A DNA stretch of 33,759 bases from Gammaproteobacteria bacterium (GTDB taxonomy: Bacteria; Pseudomonadota; Gammaproteobacteria; Arenicellales; UBA868): positions 1-33,759 of the forward strand of contig JAAZYQ010000010.1 in NCBI GenBank assembly GCA_014239575.1. Reading direction: 5' to 3'. Shown here in pieces: positions 9,301 through 18,815 of the stretch (positions are counted from its first letter, which is position 1; each line of letters opens with the position of its first letter). The translations under genes and the position numbers were made by a program. The notes beneath the pieces were generated by a model that worked only from the letters and a program-made list of their open reading frames with translations, did no database searches and had not been told where the DNA came from.

Positions 9301-9653
9301 ATCACCCCGCCGCCGCCGCCGAAGACGCGTATATCTCCCCGGCCGCGTTGGCGCAGCATATCGACCATGTAGGAGAAGAACTCACTGTGGCCGCCCTGGT
9401 AGGAACTAACCGCAATGCCCTGCACATCTTCTTCGATAGCCGCATCCACAATTTCCTGGACACTGCGATTGTGGCCAAGGTGAATGACCTCTGCACCAGA
9501 GGCTTGTAGCAAGCGGCGGATGATGTTGATGGAAGCATCATGTCCGTCGAACAAGCTCGCCGCCGTAACAAAACGGATTCGGTAGCCCGGATCCGGGTCG
9601 GATCGGGTTTCTGGACTGAACAGGGGGGGTGCACTCTGACTCATCGCTACCAT
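6378..9653 (-). CDS. icmF: Fused isobutyryl-CoA mutase/GTPase
   Basis: 1091 aa: N-terminal B12-binding domain (DGHDASINIIRRLLQASGAEVIHLGHNRS), MeaB-like GTPase with GTGGSGKSSL Walker A, C-terminal methylmalonyl-CoA-mutase-type barrel (TTSVSMTINGPAP; RVARRVWAVAMRERYGA; QTSGRSLHAQEM). Confidence 0.96.
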   Translation of the reverse strand: MVAMSQSAPPLFSPETRSDPDPGYRIRFVTAASLFDGHDASINIIRRLLQASGAEVIHLGHNRSVQEIVDAAIEEDVQGIAVSSYQGGHSEFFSYMVDMLRQRGRGDIRVFGGGGGVIVPEEVRALHDYGVCRIYSPEDGQRLGLQGMIDDMMTQADFYPGDQGKENLDGLDGYDGGPLARLITEIENGTASELILRQVRAGAAREECRVPILGITGTGGSGKSSLTDELILRWRMDYGDRLRLAVLAVDPTRRKTGGALLGDRIRMNAIDGDAVFFRSLATRGASAEIPPQIGDILAACQCAGFDLIIIETPGIGQGDAGIVSQVDCALYVMTPEFGAPSQLEKIEMLDHADFIAINKCDRKGAEDALRDVRKQVQRNRGDFSVEPTAMPVYTTTASHFNDQGVTALYRALNTALVAYGLTPSLGLLPDPQLNLKQADVVPVGRERYLSEISNAVRLYHEAVESQAVLARRYQHLNSCIDLLAAAEEPTETLQALAEDVAEKLGEEMLEQINGFDSLIERYCQDSLSIRVGGKVREQTLSYTSLSGTRIPRVSLPRYTDAGDRLIWQLLENVPGEFPFTAGVFPFKRENEDPTRMFAGEGDASRTNRRFKLLSANSEAKRLSTAFDSVTLYGSDPALRPDIYGKVGTSGVSIATVEDMRTLYQGFDLCSPTTSVSMTINGPAPTVLAFFLNTAIDQQVERFCEEHGRDPDAKALSKIRSWTLENVRGTVQADILKEDQGQNTCLFSTDFSLSMMGDIQQYFIDNRVRKFYSVSISGYHIAEAGANPITQLALTLANGFTYVESYLARGMEIDDFAPNLSFFFSNGMDPEYTVMGRVARRVWAVAMRERYGANARSQRLKYHIQTSGRSLHAQEMGFNDIRTTLQALIAVYDNCNSLHTNAHDEAVTTPSEDSVRRAMAIQLIINREWGLARNENPHQGSFIIEELTDLVEQAVLAEFDRLAERGGVLGAMETGYQRGKIQEESLYYETRKHDGSYPIIGVNSFVRDAVGTSADVELARGTETEKQGQLDRLADFKHRHENQTGPALDAVKYAVLHGENVFYPLMEAARCCSLGQLTDTFFQVGGKYRRGM

Positions 9654-9677
9654 TTTCGTCGTTAGATCGGGCGAAAC

Positions 9678-9719
9678 ATTTTAGTTTCCGTTTACGTAAA
9701 CGTCAATTGAAGTTATACT
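9678..9719. promoter_or_regulatory. Overlapping divergent icmF/merR promoters with shared palindromic operator
   Basis: Palindrome CGTTTACGTAAACG (9689-9702). Minus strand: TTGACG (9701-9706)-N17-TAAAAT (9678-9683). Plus strand: TTTACG (9691-9696)-N17-TATACT (9714-9719). Confidence 0.7.
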
Positions 9720-9725
9720 GACATT

Positions 9726-10142
9726 ATGGCCATGATGATGCAAACCAACCCTTCCAGTGACGCTCACAATACTGCCTACTCGATCTCGGATCTGGCCCGA
9801 GAATTCGGGGTGACCACTCGGGCGATTCGGTTTTACGAAGACGAAGGGCTGCTACGGCCTGGGCGATCCGGCCGACAGCGGGTTTATCGTACACGCGATC
9901 GTGTGCGCCTGAAACTGATTCTACGTGGCAAACGCCTGGGCTTTTCGCTAAACGAGGTGGGCGAGATTATCAATATGTATGACTCCAATCCTGGAGAGGC
10001 GGGCCAATTGCGTTATTTCCTGGAGCAAATCCGTCAGCGCCGCGAGACCTTAAAGCAACAGCACCACGATATTGACGTAACTCTGCAAGAGCTAGATACC
10101 ATAGAAGCTCAGTGCCAGGACCGTCTGACCACCCTCAGCTGA
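9726..10142 (+). CDS. MerR family transcriptional regulator (LiuR-like)
   Basis: YSISDLAREFGVTTRAIRFYEDEGLLRPGRSGRQRVY MerR HTH plus a C-terminal coiled coil. Divergent from an acyl-CoA catabolic gene. Confidence 0.92.
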   Translation: MAMMMQTNPSSDAHNTAYSISDLAREFGVTTRAIRFYEDEGLLRPGRSGRQRVYRTRDRVRLKLILRGKRLGFSLNEVGEIINMYDSNPGEAGQLRYFLEQIRQRRETLKQQHHDIDVTLQELDTIEAQCQDRLTTLS

Positions 10143-10194
10143 CCTCTCCCAGGGTATCATCCTCTTTGGTCTTATTTCGCAAAGCGAACCGTAC

Positions 10195-11247
10195 GTGCTG
10201 ACAACTCAAAATTCCAGTACTGGAACCCAGGTACTCCTGGTGCTTGCCTGCTTGGTGATCGTGATCGCCGGCCTGAAAGCGGCCAGCAGCATCGTAATCC
10301 CCCTATTGATGGCTATTTTTCTAGCCATTATTGCCTCAGCCCCCTTACAGTGGTTACGCCGGCGTGGATTACCCACCTGGGCCGCCCTGACCCTGATCCT
10401 GCTACTGCTGGGCAGTGTACTCATCAGTATCGGATCACTAATTAGCGCTTCTATTGATCAAGTCAGTAATACCCTACCGCGTTACGAAACCCAACTGCGC
10501 ACTCTGATCGACAACGTAACGCTATGGGCCAGCGGCCTTGGCTTCACGCTGCCACCGAGCGGTCTTGAAGAGTTGATCGATCCGGCGGCAGCGGCCCAGT
10601 TGTTCGGGCGTCTGGTCAGTGGATTCGGCGGCCTGCTGGCTAACAGCATGCTGATCATCTTCACCGTGCTGTTTTTGATGGTGGAATCAGCCACGATTCC
10701 CGACAAGCTGCGTGCGATTTCAGCGGACCCCGAAAAAACCATCGGTAACCTATCTGCGTTTATGGAGTCGGTGAACAGTTACCTTGTCATCAAGGCGTTG
10801 ATGAGTTTTATCACTGCGCTGGCAATCACAGTCTACCTGCTGGTACTGGGTGTGGACTTCGCGGTCCTTTGGGGCGCCATCGCCTTTTTCATGAATTTCG
10901 TACCCTATATTGGCTCGATTATCGCTGCCGCTCCGGCGGTGACCCTGTCATTGATTGATGCTGGACCGGCGATCGCATTAGCAGTTGGGGCCGGCTTCCT
11001 CGTGGCAAACATCGTCGTCGGGAGCCTTCTCGAGCCGCGCTACATGGGGCGGGGGCTCGGGCTTTCGACTCTAGTGGTATTCGTTTCCTTGCTGTTCTGG
11101 GGTTGGGTCTTCGGGCCGGTCGGCATGTTCCTGTCGACCCCGCTAACCATGCTGGTGAAGATTGCTTTGGAAAGCGACCCGCGCAGCCGCTGGATCAGTG
11201 TACTACTCAGCGCTCAGGCACCAACCAAATCCTCGAACCCCTCCTGA
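10195..11247 (+). CDS. AI-2E family transporter (PerM-like permease)
   Basis: 350 aa, multiple TM segments, FMNFVPYIGSIIAAAPAV and PLTMLVKIALE motifs of the AI-2E/UPF0118 family. GTG start. Confidence 0.9.
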   Translation: MLTTQNSSTGTQVLLVLACLVIVIAGLKAASSIVIPLLMAIFLAIIASAPLQWLRRRGLPTWAALTLILLLLGSVLISIGSLISASIDQVSNTLPRYETQLRTLIDNVTLWASGLGFTLPPSGLEELIDPAAAAQLFGRLVSGFGGLLANSMLIIFTVLFLMVESATIPDKLRAISADPEKTIGNLSAFMESVNSYLVIKALMSFITALAITVYLLVLGVDFAVLWGAIAFFMNFVPYIGSIIAAAPAVTLSLIDAGPAIALAVGAGFLVANIVVGSLLEPRYMGRGLGLSTLVVFVSLLFWGWVFGPVGMFLSTPLTMLVKIALESDPRSRWISVLLSAQAPTKSSNPS

Positions 11248-11327
11248 ACCGCAACCCATTATCTTTCCTTACAACGATAAGGTAAGCGGGTTGCCCCCGG
11301 AAACGGCCCCGAGCCAAGGGGGTTGAA

Positions 11328-12566
11328 ATGAAATTCGACGCCCTGCGATCACCACGCTACCGACGTTTCTGGCTTGGATCCATCGGCTCCACTGGAGCGA
11401 CACAGTTGTATTTTGTCGGCATGGCGTGGCTGGTTTTCGAACTCAGCGGGTCTGCGCTGGATCTTGGCCTGCTGGGGGGTGCCATGGCCGTTCCCACCAT
11501 TATCGCCACACTCGCAGGTGGGTTAGTTGCCGACCGCGGCAACCGCCGTAAAGTGCTGCTGATTACCTCCACGCTTGCCGGCGTAGCGCTGGCCATCCTC
11601 GCGCTACTGGATGCGTCCGGATCGGTTGCCGTATGGCATGTACTGGTAATTGCGGCCGTACTCGGCCTGATCTCCGGCTTTGACATGCCAGCCCGGGTCT
11701 CGTTCTTTCCTGCCCTGATTGAGCCAGAGCAGATGATGAGCGCGGTGGCGCTGAATTCAATCCTCTGGCAAGGCACACGAATGATATTACCGGCTATCGG
11801 TGGAATCCTGATCGCCGTTAGCGATACTTCGATCATCTTTGCCCTATGTACTGTTGGCTTTGCAGTCATGGCATTCATCCTCGTCAGACTCCAGGTAAAC
11901 CCGACCACTGGCGTACCGGCCGAAGGGGGCCGGGGGCTTATGCCAGCCTTGCGCTTTATTCGGCAGGAACGCTTGTTCGCCGTTCTGATCACGCTAACCT
12001 GGATCCTAATGTTCTTTGGGACATCGTACGTTCAGATCATGCCGGTATTCTCAGAACTGTTGGGCGGAGGCGAAAAAGGCTATGGCCTGCTGATCTCCGC
12101 AACCGGTGTCGGCTCAGTAACAGGCACACTATTGGTCGGGCGATTACAACGATCCGCGAAACTGGGGCGCATCATGTTGGGTGGCGCTCTGGTTTTCGCC
12201 TTGGCCCTGATCTGTTTTGCCCTCGTCACCCAAAACGCCAATAACCTGCAATGGGCTTTCGTTGGGGCATGCCTTTTTGCCACACTGGCGAGCATTGGCG
12301 CATCATTCTTCCTCATCAGTTCAATGACAGTCATGCAGCTTGCAGTACCGGATGCCCTGCGAGGCCGGGTCATGGGCATCCACAGCATCACCTTCAGTCT
12401 GATTGCGCTCGGTGGTCTGGTACTGGGCCCCTTGGCAGAACTTTATTCACCACCAACCGCCGTGATCTGTGGCGCATTGGTAGTCGGCGTGAGTGTTGCT
12501 GCAGTTTCAGCCAGCTTTTCGCACATCTGGCACCTGGATGGGGGCAAACTCGAGACATCCTCTTGA
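11328..12566 (+). CDS. MFS transporter (EntS-like subfamily)
   Basis: RSPRYRRFWLGSIGSTGATQLYFVGMAWLVFELSGSALDLGLLGGAMAVP, with GLVADRGNRRKVLL motif A. Confidence 0.9.
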   Translation: MKFDALRSPRYRRFWLGSIGSTGATQLYFVGMAWLVFELSGSALDLGLLGGAMAVPTIIATLAGGLVADRGNRRKVLLITSTLAGVALAILALLDASGSVAVWHVLVIAAVLGLISGFDMPARVSFFPALIEPEQMMSAVALNSILWQGTRMILPAIGGILIAVSDTSIIFALCTVGFAVMAFILVRLQVNPTTGVPAEGGRGLMPALRFIRQERLFAVLITLTWILMFFGTSYVQIMPVFSELLGGGEKGYGLLISATGVGSVTGTLLVGRLQRSAKLGRIMLGGALVFALALICFALVTQNANNLQWAFVGACLFATLASIGASFFLISSMTVMQLAVPDALRGRVMGIHSITFSLIALGGLVLGPLAELYSPPTAVICGALVVGVSVAAVSASFSHIWHLDGGKLETSS

Positions 12567-12633
12567 GTCGGATCATCAGTTTAAGCCCGAGTTTTGCCTT
12601 TACGGGCCTTCTCAAAACAGATGCGTTTCATAG

Positions 12634-14112
<1,479 letters not shown>

Positions 14113-14155
14113 CTTTCCGGGCAAGCCTGCGTTAGCCGGGATCCGGCTGTCCAAA

Positions 14156-14863
14156 TTGATGGCGCAGCAAGGTCTGTGCTCGCGGCGCGAGGCCGATCGG
14201 CTGATCGCCTCGGATCGCGTGCTGGTCGATGGCGTGGTGGTTAATCAACTGGGCACACGGGTAAACCCCGATGCCGATATTCGCCTTAGCGCTCAAGCGG
14301 CGCGGCAAAGGGAAACCTTGGCGACCATCTTGCTGAATAAACCGCCAGGGTACGTCTCCAACATGCCCGAGAAAGGCTACCCCGAAGCCGTCTCTTTGGT
14401 TCGACGTGAAAATCAACACAGAGCCAAGCCCGGCCACGGCAATGATTCTGTACCCGCAGCGTCGACGTTGAACGTCGCGGGACGATTAGATATCGATTCC
14501 AGCGGCCTGCTCGTTTTGACACAAAACGGCAGTATAGCCAGGCGGCTGATTTCTCCCGACAGTCGGGTTGAAAAGGAGTATCGGGTACGAGTTTCCGGCA
14601 CTTTGGATGCCCACACCATTGCCCAGCTTTGTCACGGCCTGTCGCTGGATGGCCGCGTACTGCGTCCCGCCCGCGTCACACAGCACGGGGCTCACCAACT
14701 CATGTTTATTCTGACCGAAGGGCGCAAACGCCAGATTCGACGCATGTGTGAGCTCGTTGGGCTTAAGGTCAGCAATCTGACCCGGACCCGAATCGGTGGC
14801 GTCGCCCTGGATCGCCTGCCTCGCGGGCAATGGCGCTACCTTGAGTCTGGAGAACAGTTCTGA
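14156..14863 (+). CDS. RsuA/RluB-family rRNA pseudouridine synthase
   Basis: S4 domain (MAQQGLCSRREADRLIASDRVLVDG) and catalytic AGRLDIDSSGLLVLTQNG. The true start is uncertain because homology appears to begin slightly upstream. Confidence 0.9.
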   Translation: MMAQQGLCSRREADRLIASDRVLVDGVVVNQLGTRVNPDADIRLSAQAARQRETLATILLNKPPGYVSNMPEKGYPEAVSLVRRENQHRAKPGHGNDSVPAASTLNVAGRLDIDSSGLLVLTQNGSIARRLISPDSRVEKEYRVRVSGTLDAHTIAQLCHGLSLDGRVLRPARVTQHGAHQLMFILTEGRKRQIRRMCELVGLKVSNLTRTRIGGVALDRLPRGQWRYLESGEQF

Positions 14864-15903
14864 TGCTGGATTGGTATTCACCGCTACGCCGGATACTGTT
14901 CAATCTCGATCCTGAGACGGCTCACCGGATTGCGCTTGTTGCCATCGGCACGCTGGGACGATTGGTTCCACTGAACCAGCACATGACTGGCGCCCGGCGT
15001 GGCACCCTGCCCTCACACCCGGTTGAAGCGATGGGTTTGCACTTCCTTAACCCGCTCGGCCTCGCCGCAGGCCTGGACAAAAATGCTGTAGCCGTTGACG
15101 GACTGGAAACCCTGGGGTTTGGCTTTCTTGAACTGGGTACCGTGACACCTTTGCCTCAGTATGGAAATCCACGGCCGCGGATGTTCCGTCTAACCGGTGC
15201 GCAGGCGCTGATCAATCGAATGGGCTTTAACAGTGCTGGTCTGAACCAATTTCTGGCTAATCTGGCCCGCCACAGCCCGCAGGTGAGAATTGGAATCAAT
15301 ATCGGCAAGAACGCCACTACGCCTAACGAGCAGGCCCAACGTGACTACATCACTGGCCTACGCGCCGTTTATGCCGTGGCAGACTACGTCACCGTCAATA
15401 TTTCCTCCCCCAACACGCCGGGTTTGCGTGACTTGCAGGAGCGCCAGGCCCTGAAACAACTGCTCTTCTCACTTAAAGATGAGCAGGCCAAACTTGCCGA
15501 CCGCCATGGCCGCTATACCCCGATTGCGATCAAGATTGCACCAGATCTTGACGAGGAGGCCATCGCGCAGATCGCCGATGCGTTGCTCGTACAGGGTGTT
15601 GATGGCGTAGTCGCTACCAACACCACCACGACCCGACCACTGAACCCCATCCGTTACCCCCTATCATCCGAGGCGGGTGGCCTAAGCGGTGCGCCCTTGG
15701 CAGTACTTTCACAGCAGGTTGTTGCCAAACTCAAGAGTTATACCGGTAACGACCTGTCGATCATTGGTGTTGGTGGTATCACTGACGCGGCCTCAGCGCA
15801 GGCGATGCTTTTAGCAGGCGCATCCCTCATCCAGGTATACACCGGCCTGATCTACCAGGGTCCAAGGCTTATCCGGGAAATTCTTGAGGCCCTAGAGCAA
15901 TAA
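14863..15903 (+). CDS. pyrD: Dihydroorotate dehydrogenase (quinone), class 2
   Basis: NPLGLAAGLDKNAVAVDGLETLGFGFLELGTVTP and NISSPNTPGLRDLQ. The ATG overlaps the upstream stop (TGATG). Confidence 0.96.
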   Translation: MLDWYSPLRRILFNLDPETAHRIALVAIGTLGRLVPLNQHMTGARRGTLPSHPVEAMGLHFLNPLGLAAGLDKNAVAVDGLETLGFGFLELGTVTPLPQYGNPRPRMFRLTGAQALINRMGFNSAGLNQFLANLARHSPQVRIGINIGKNATTPNEQAQRDYITGLRAVYAVADYVTVNISSPNTPGLRDLQERQALKQLLFSLKDEQAKLADRHGRYTPIAIKIAPDLDEEAIAQIADALLVQGVDGVVATNTTTTRPLNPIRYPLSSEAGGLSGAPLAVLSQQVVAKLKSYTGNDLSIIGVGGITDAASAQAMLLAGASLIQVYTGLIYQGPRLIREILEALEQ

Positions 15904-15921
15904 AACCCAGCAAGGCTGACT

Positions 15922-16572
15922 TTAATCTTCGCAGCGGGTAAAGCACAGTGAACGATTGTTTGATGGCATTGGCAAATCCAAACACAAATCAAATGCGTTG
16001 GACACGGCCAGATCTCGTACCGTATCGAAATCACGCACACCGCTCAGGGCATCACGAGCGGTGAGCCAGCGGTCGAACTCCTCGTTACTAGCCTCAAATG
16101 GTCGATCAGCGTAACGGTAGGGGCCATAAAGGTACAGGATCTGCCCTGGTGAAAGACAATCCCGCGCCGCCTTGAAGAGATTCTGAACCCCAGCCCAAGC
16201 CACAATATGGACGGTATTGATACAGACGATGGCATCCGAGCGCGGCAAGGACAATGATGCGAGCAGTAGATCAATGGCGACTGGTGCCAGACACTTATCG
16301 CTGTTCGATTGATCGCACCACTGGGCTATTCCCGGCAATCGGGACGGTAAGTCACTGGGTAACCAATGTAGATGAGGCAGTGCAGCGGAAAAATAGGCAG
16401 CGTGTTGTCCGGTGCCACTGCCGATCTCCAGGACTTGTCCCCGTTCAGGAAGAACTCGGCGCAAAACCGCAAGGATCGGATCTCGGTTTCGGTCACACGC
16501 AGGCGCATAGGGCTTTGGCCCAGACTCATACCCTGATTTCACGGGCACCTGTAAAGTCGGCTCGCCTTGCAC
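15922..16572 (-). CDS. DUF938 family protein (SAM-dependent methyltransferase-like)
   Basis: VLEIGSGTGQHAAYFSAALPHLHWLPSDLP and YGPYRYADRPFEASNEEFDRWL, typical of DUF938. Confidence 0.88.
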   Translation of the reverse strand: MQGEPTLQVPVKSGYESGPKPYAPACDRNRDPILAVLRRVLPERGQVLEIGSGTGQHAAYFSAALPHLHWLPSDLPSRLPGIAQWCDQSNSDKCLAPVAIDLLLASLSLPRSDAIVCINTVHIVAWAGVQNLFKAARDCLSPGQILYLYGPYRYADRPFEASNEEFDRWLTARDALSGVRDFDTVRDLAVSNAFDLCLDLPMPSNNRSLCFTRCED

Positions 16573-16589
16573 CCTTGGGATCCTGCTGC

Positions 16590-17528
16590 TCAGGCCATCA
16601 TACCAGCCAGAATATGACGCAAGGCAAGCTGATAATGATCAACCAGCATCAGGGCAAAGAGCATAGCCAGATACTGAATCGAAAAACTGAAGGTTTGACG
16701 AGACAGGTCGTCGCTGTAGTTACGATAAAGCCGGACAACGTACCTCAAAAAAGTGCCGCCTAACACCAGCGCGCCGACAAGATACATCCATCCTGACATA
16801 CCAGTGGCAAAGGGCAACATACTTACAGCAAGCAACAGCACGGTATAGAGCAGCATTTGCAATAAGGTGTGCTTCTCGCCGTGAGTGACCGGCAGCATCG
16901 GAATATTCGCAGCCGCATATTCTTCGCGGCGGTACAACGCAAGCGCCCAGAAATGAGGCGGTGTCCAACAAAAGATAATCAGAAACAGCACTAAAGCATC
17001 CGGCGCAATATTTCCAGTCACAGCTGACCAGCCAAGCATCGGCGGCATAGCGCCCGCCGCGCCGCCAATCACGATATTCTGAGGGGTCGCATGCTTCAGC
17101 CAAACGGTATAGACCACGGCATAACCGATCATGGAAGCAAAAGTCAGCGCCGCTGTCAGGGTGTTGATCTGCGTCACCAGTAACACCATTGATATCACAG
17201 CCAACGCACTGGCAAACATCACTGCGCGCGGACCATTAACCGTGCCACTAGGCAAAGGCCTTCGAGCCGTGCGGGCCATCACCTGGTCCGCACGGCGATC
17301 CAGCAAGTGATTAAAGGCAGCACCAGATGCTGCCGAAAGCCCAATACCCAAAGCACCAAAAATGAGGGTCGGCAAAGGCACCATACCGTCAACCGATAGA
17401 AACATACCTACGATCGCCGTAAATATAATCAACGCGACCACTCGCGGCTTGGTCAACTCGTAGTAGGCCAATAAGATCTGTGCCGGGGATGCCGGTGCGC
17501 GTGACTGGGACGAGACCTGGGCCTTCAT
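16590..17528 (-). CDS. cyoE: Heme O synthase (protoheme IX farnesyltransferase)
   Basis: YYELTKPRVVALIIFTAIVGMFL, FNHLLDRRADQVMARTARRPLPSG, and prenyltransferase UbiA-type motifs. Confidence 0.96.
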   Translation of the reverse strand: MKAQVSSQSRAPASPAQILLAYYELTKPRVVALIIFTAIVGMFLSVDGMVPLPTLIFGALGIGLSAASGAAFNHLLDRRADQVMARTARRPLPSGTVNGPRAVMFASALAVISMVLLVTQINTLTAALTFASMIGYAVVYTVWLKHATPQNIVIGGAAGAMPPMLGWSAVTGNIAPDALVLFLIIFCWTPPHFWALALYRREEYAAANIPMLPVTHGEKHTLLQMLLYTVLLLAVSMLPFATGMSGWMYLVGALVLGGTFLRYVVRLYRNYSDDLSRQTFSFSIQYLAMLFALMLVDHYQLALRHILAGMMA

Positions 17529-17563
17529 AACAGTAATGAATTATTCGGGATCAAAGAAGTCTC

Positions 17564-17701
17564 TTAGCCAATACGTGATGCGTGCAACAACCGACTGATG
17601 CCTTTATCCAAATCCACCAACTCAGCATCTATGGGATAACTCATCATCGGATTGCCCGGAGGGTTCAGCAGATAAATCTGCAGCTCACCTGCCAAAGGGG
17701 G
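17564..17701 (-). pseudogene. 5'-truncated remnant resembling the conserved small protein encoded between surf1 and ctaA in cox clusters
   Basis: Minus-strand reading between an in-frame TAG and TAA: PPLAGELQIYLLNPPGNPMMSYPIDAELVDLDKGISRLLHASRIG*. It resembles the C-terminus (IYLxDPxGNLMMRYPxxADPxxxxKDLxRLLxxSxIG) of that family. No start codon and no upstream homologous sequence. Confidence 0.6.
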
Positions 17702-17864
17702 CTATGAGTCAAGGAAAACTGGCGCGAACACTATCATAGGACCGGCCGAATCATCAAGCATGATCCCCTTATTGGCTCCTCAAAATAGTATTCCCTGGCA
17801 CTGGCAACTCGTCGGCTCCCAGGGCTTTGGACGGCAGGGGAGCCGCCCAAAGCCGAGATTCGCT

Positions 17865-18710
17865 TCAGGAAGGCTGGGGTATGGACACCTGAATACTGGA
17901 GCCATTACCACTCGAACCTGACTTGGCCCAGGCTATGGCATAAACCAGCTCGAAAGTCGCGCGTATCCTGCCCCCATCAGTCTGGCGAAAGGGATAGGCG
18001 CATTTAAAGGTATCCCAAAGATCCTTGCCGGTCAACGTACGCCGCCGGGTCGTCAGAGCATTGGTGCCACCTAGAGCACGTAGATCCCTGACCAGTCCCT
18101 GGATATCCGAAAAAGTCAGGCCAAGCATCTGCACATCCATCACCGGCTCCACAAAGCCATGGTGTATCAGAGCATCCCCCAGATCATGCATGTCAGTGAA
18201 ATCATGCACGTGAGCAAAGGTATCGACATGATCCCAGGCGACTCGCGCCTCGCACAGGGTATCGGGGCCCAAAGTGGCGAACACCAATGCGCCACCCGGG
18301 CACAATACCCGGGCAACCTCACCCAACACGTTGTCGACATCACACCAGGGTAATAACAGGTTGGATACCACCAGATCAAAAACCCCATCCGGGTACGGCA
18401 AGTGGCCGGCATCACCCATGGTTGGTAAAAAGGATCGGCAAGGGCGGCCTTTAAATAACGGTGCACCACAGATATCAAGGCCCACAACCACAGCACCTGG
18501 ATAGCATTGAGTCAACAGATCGGCTTCGACCCCTGCCCCGCACCCCAGATCAAGAATGATCCTGGGGGTTAATGTCAGCAGCGATAGTCGTTCGAGCAAT
18601 TCCTTGCCGGTATGGCGAGCCAGTACGTTATCGGCAGGATCAAGATCGGCGGCGCGCTGTGTTGCCTGCTGTACAGCACTTTCTTCAAGATACGGAAAAT
18701 CGTTTTTCAA
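17865..18710 (-). CDS. bioC: Malonyl-ACP O-methyltransferase
   Basis: ILDLGCGAGVEADLL SAM motif and the BioC-like HVHDFTDMHDLGDALIHHGFVEPVMDVQMLGLTFSDIQGLVRDLRALGGTNA segment. Confidence 0.88.
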   Translation of the reverse strand: MKNDFPYLEESAVQQATQRAADLDPADNVLARHTGKELLERLSLLTLTPRIILDLGCGAGVEADLLTQCYPGAVVVGLDICGAPLFKGRPCRSFLPTMGDAGHLPYPDGVFDLVVSNLLLPWCDVDNVLGEVARVLCPGGALVFATLGPDTLCEARVAWDHVDTFAHVHDFTDMHDLGDALIHHGFVEPVMDVQMLGLTFSDIQGLVRDLRALGGTNALTTRRRTLTGKDLWDTFKCAYPFRQTDGGRIRATFELVYAIAWAKSGSSGNGSSIQVSIPQPS

Positions 18711-18760
18711 AGGGAGTACACCTGACTGGGCCCAAGAGCCAATCTTTGGATGTTAACGCG

Positions 18761-18786
18761 CTGGCTGTGAAAAATGACACAGCCAG
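18761..18786. repeat. 9-bp perfect inverted repeat in the bioC/comF divergent intergenic region
   Basis: CTGGCTGTG-aaaaatga-CACAGCCAG. Confidence 0.8.
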
Positions 18787-18815
18787 AGGCGTAATTCACA
18801 AGCATCATTGGAATC

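Noticed and set aside
9119-9409. Plus-strand ORFs antisense to icmF (e.g. 9119-9409, 6948-7511, 8229-8633)
   Set aside because: Low-complexity or Arg/Pro-rich translations with no recognisable domain; expected by chance opposite a long GC-rich gene.
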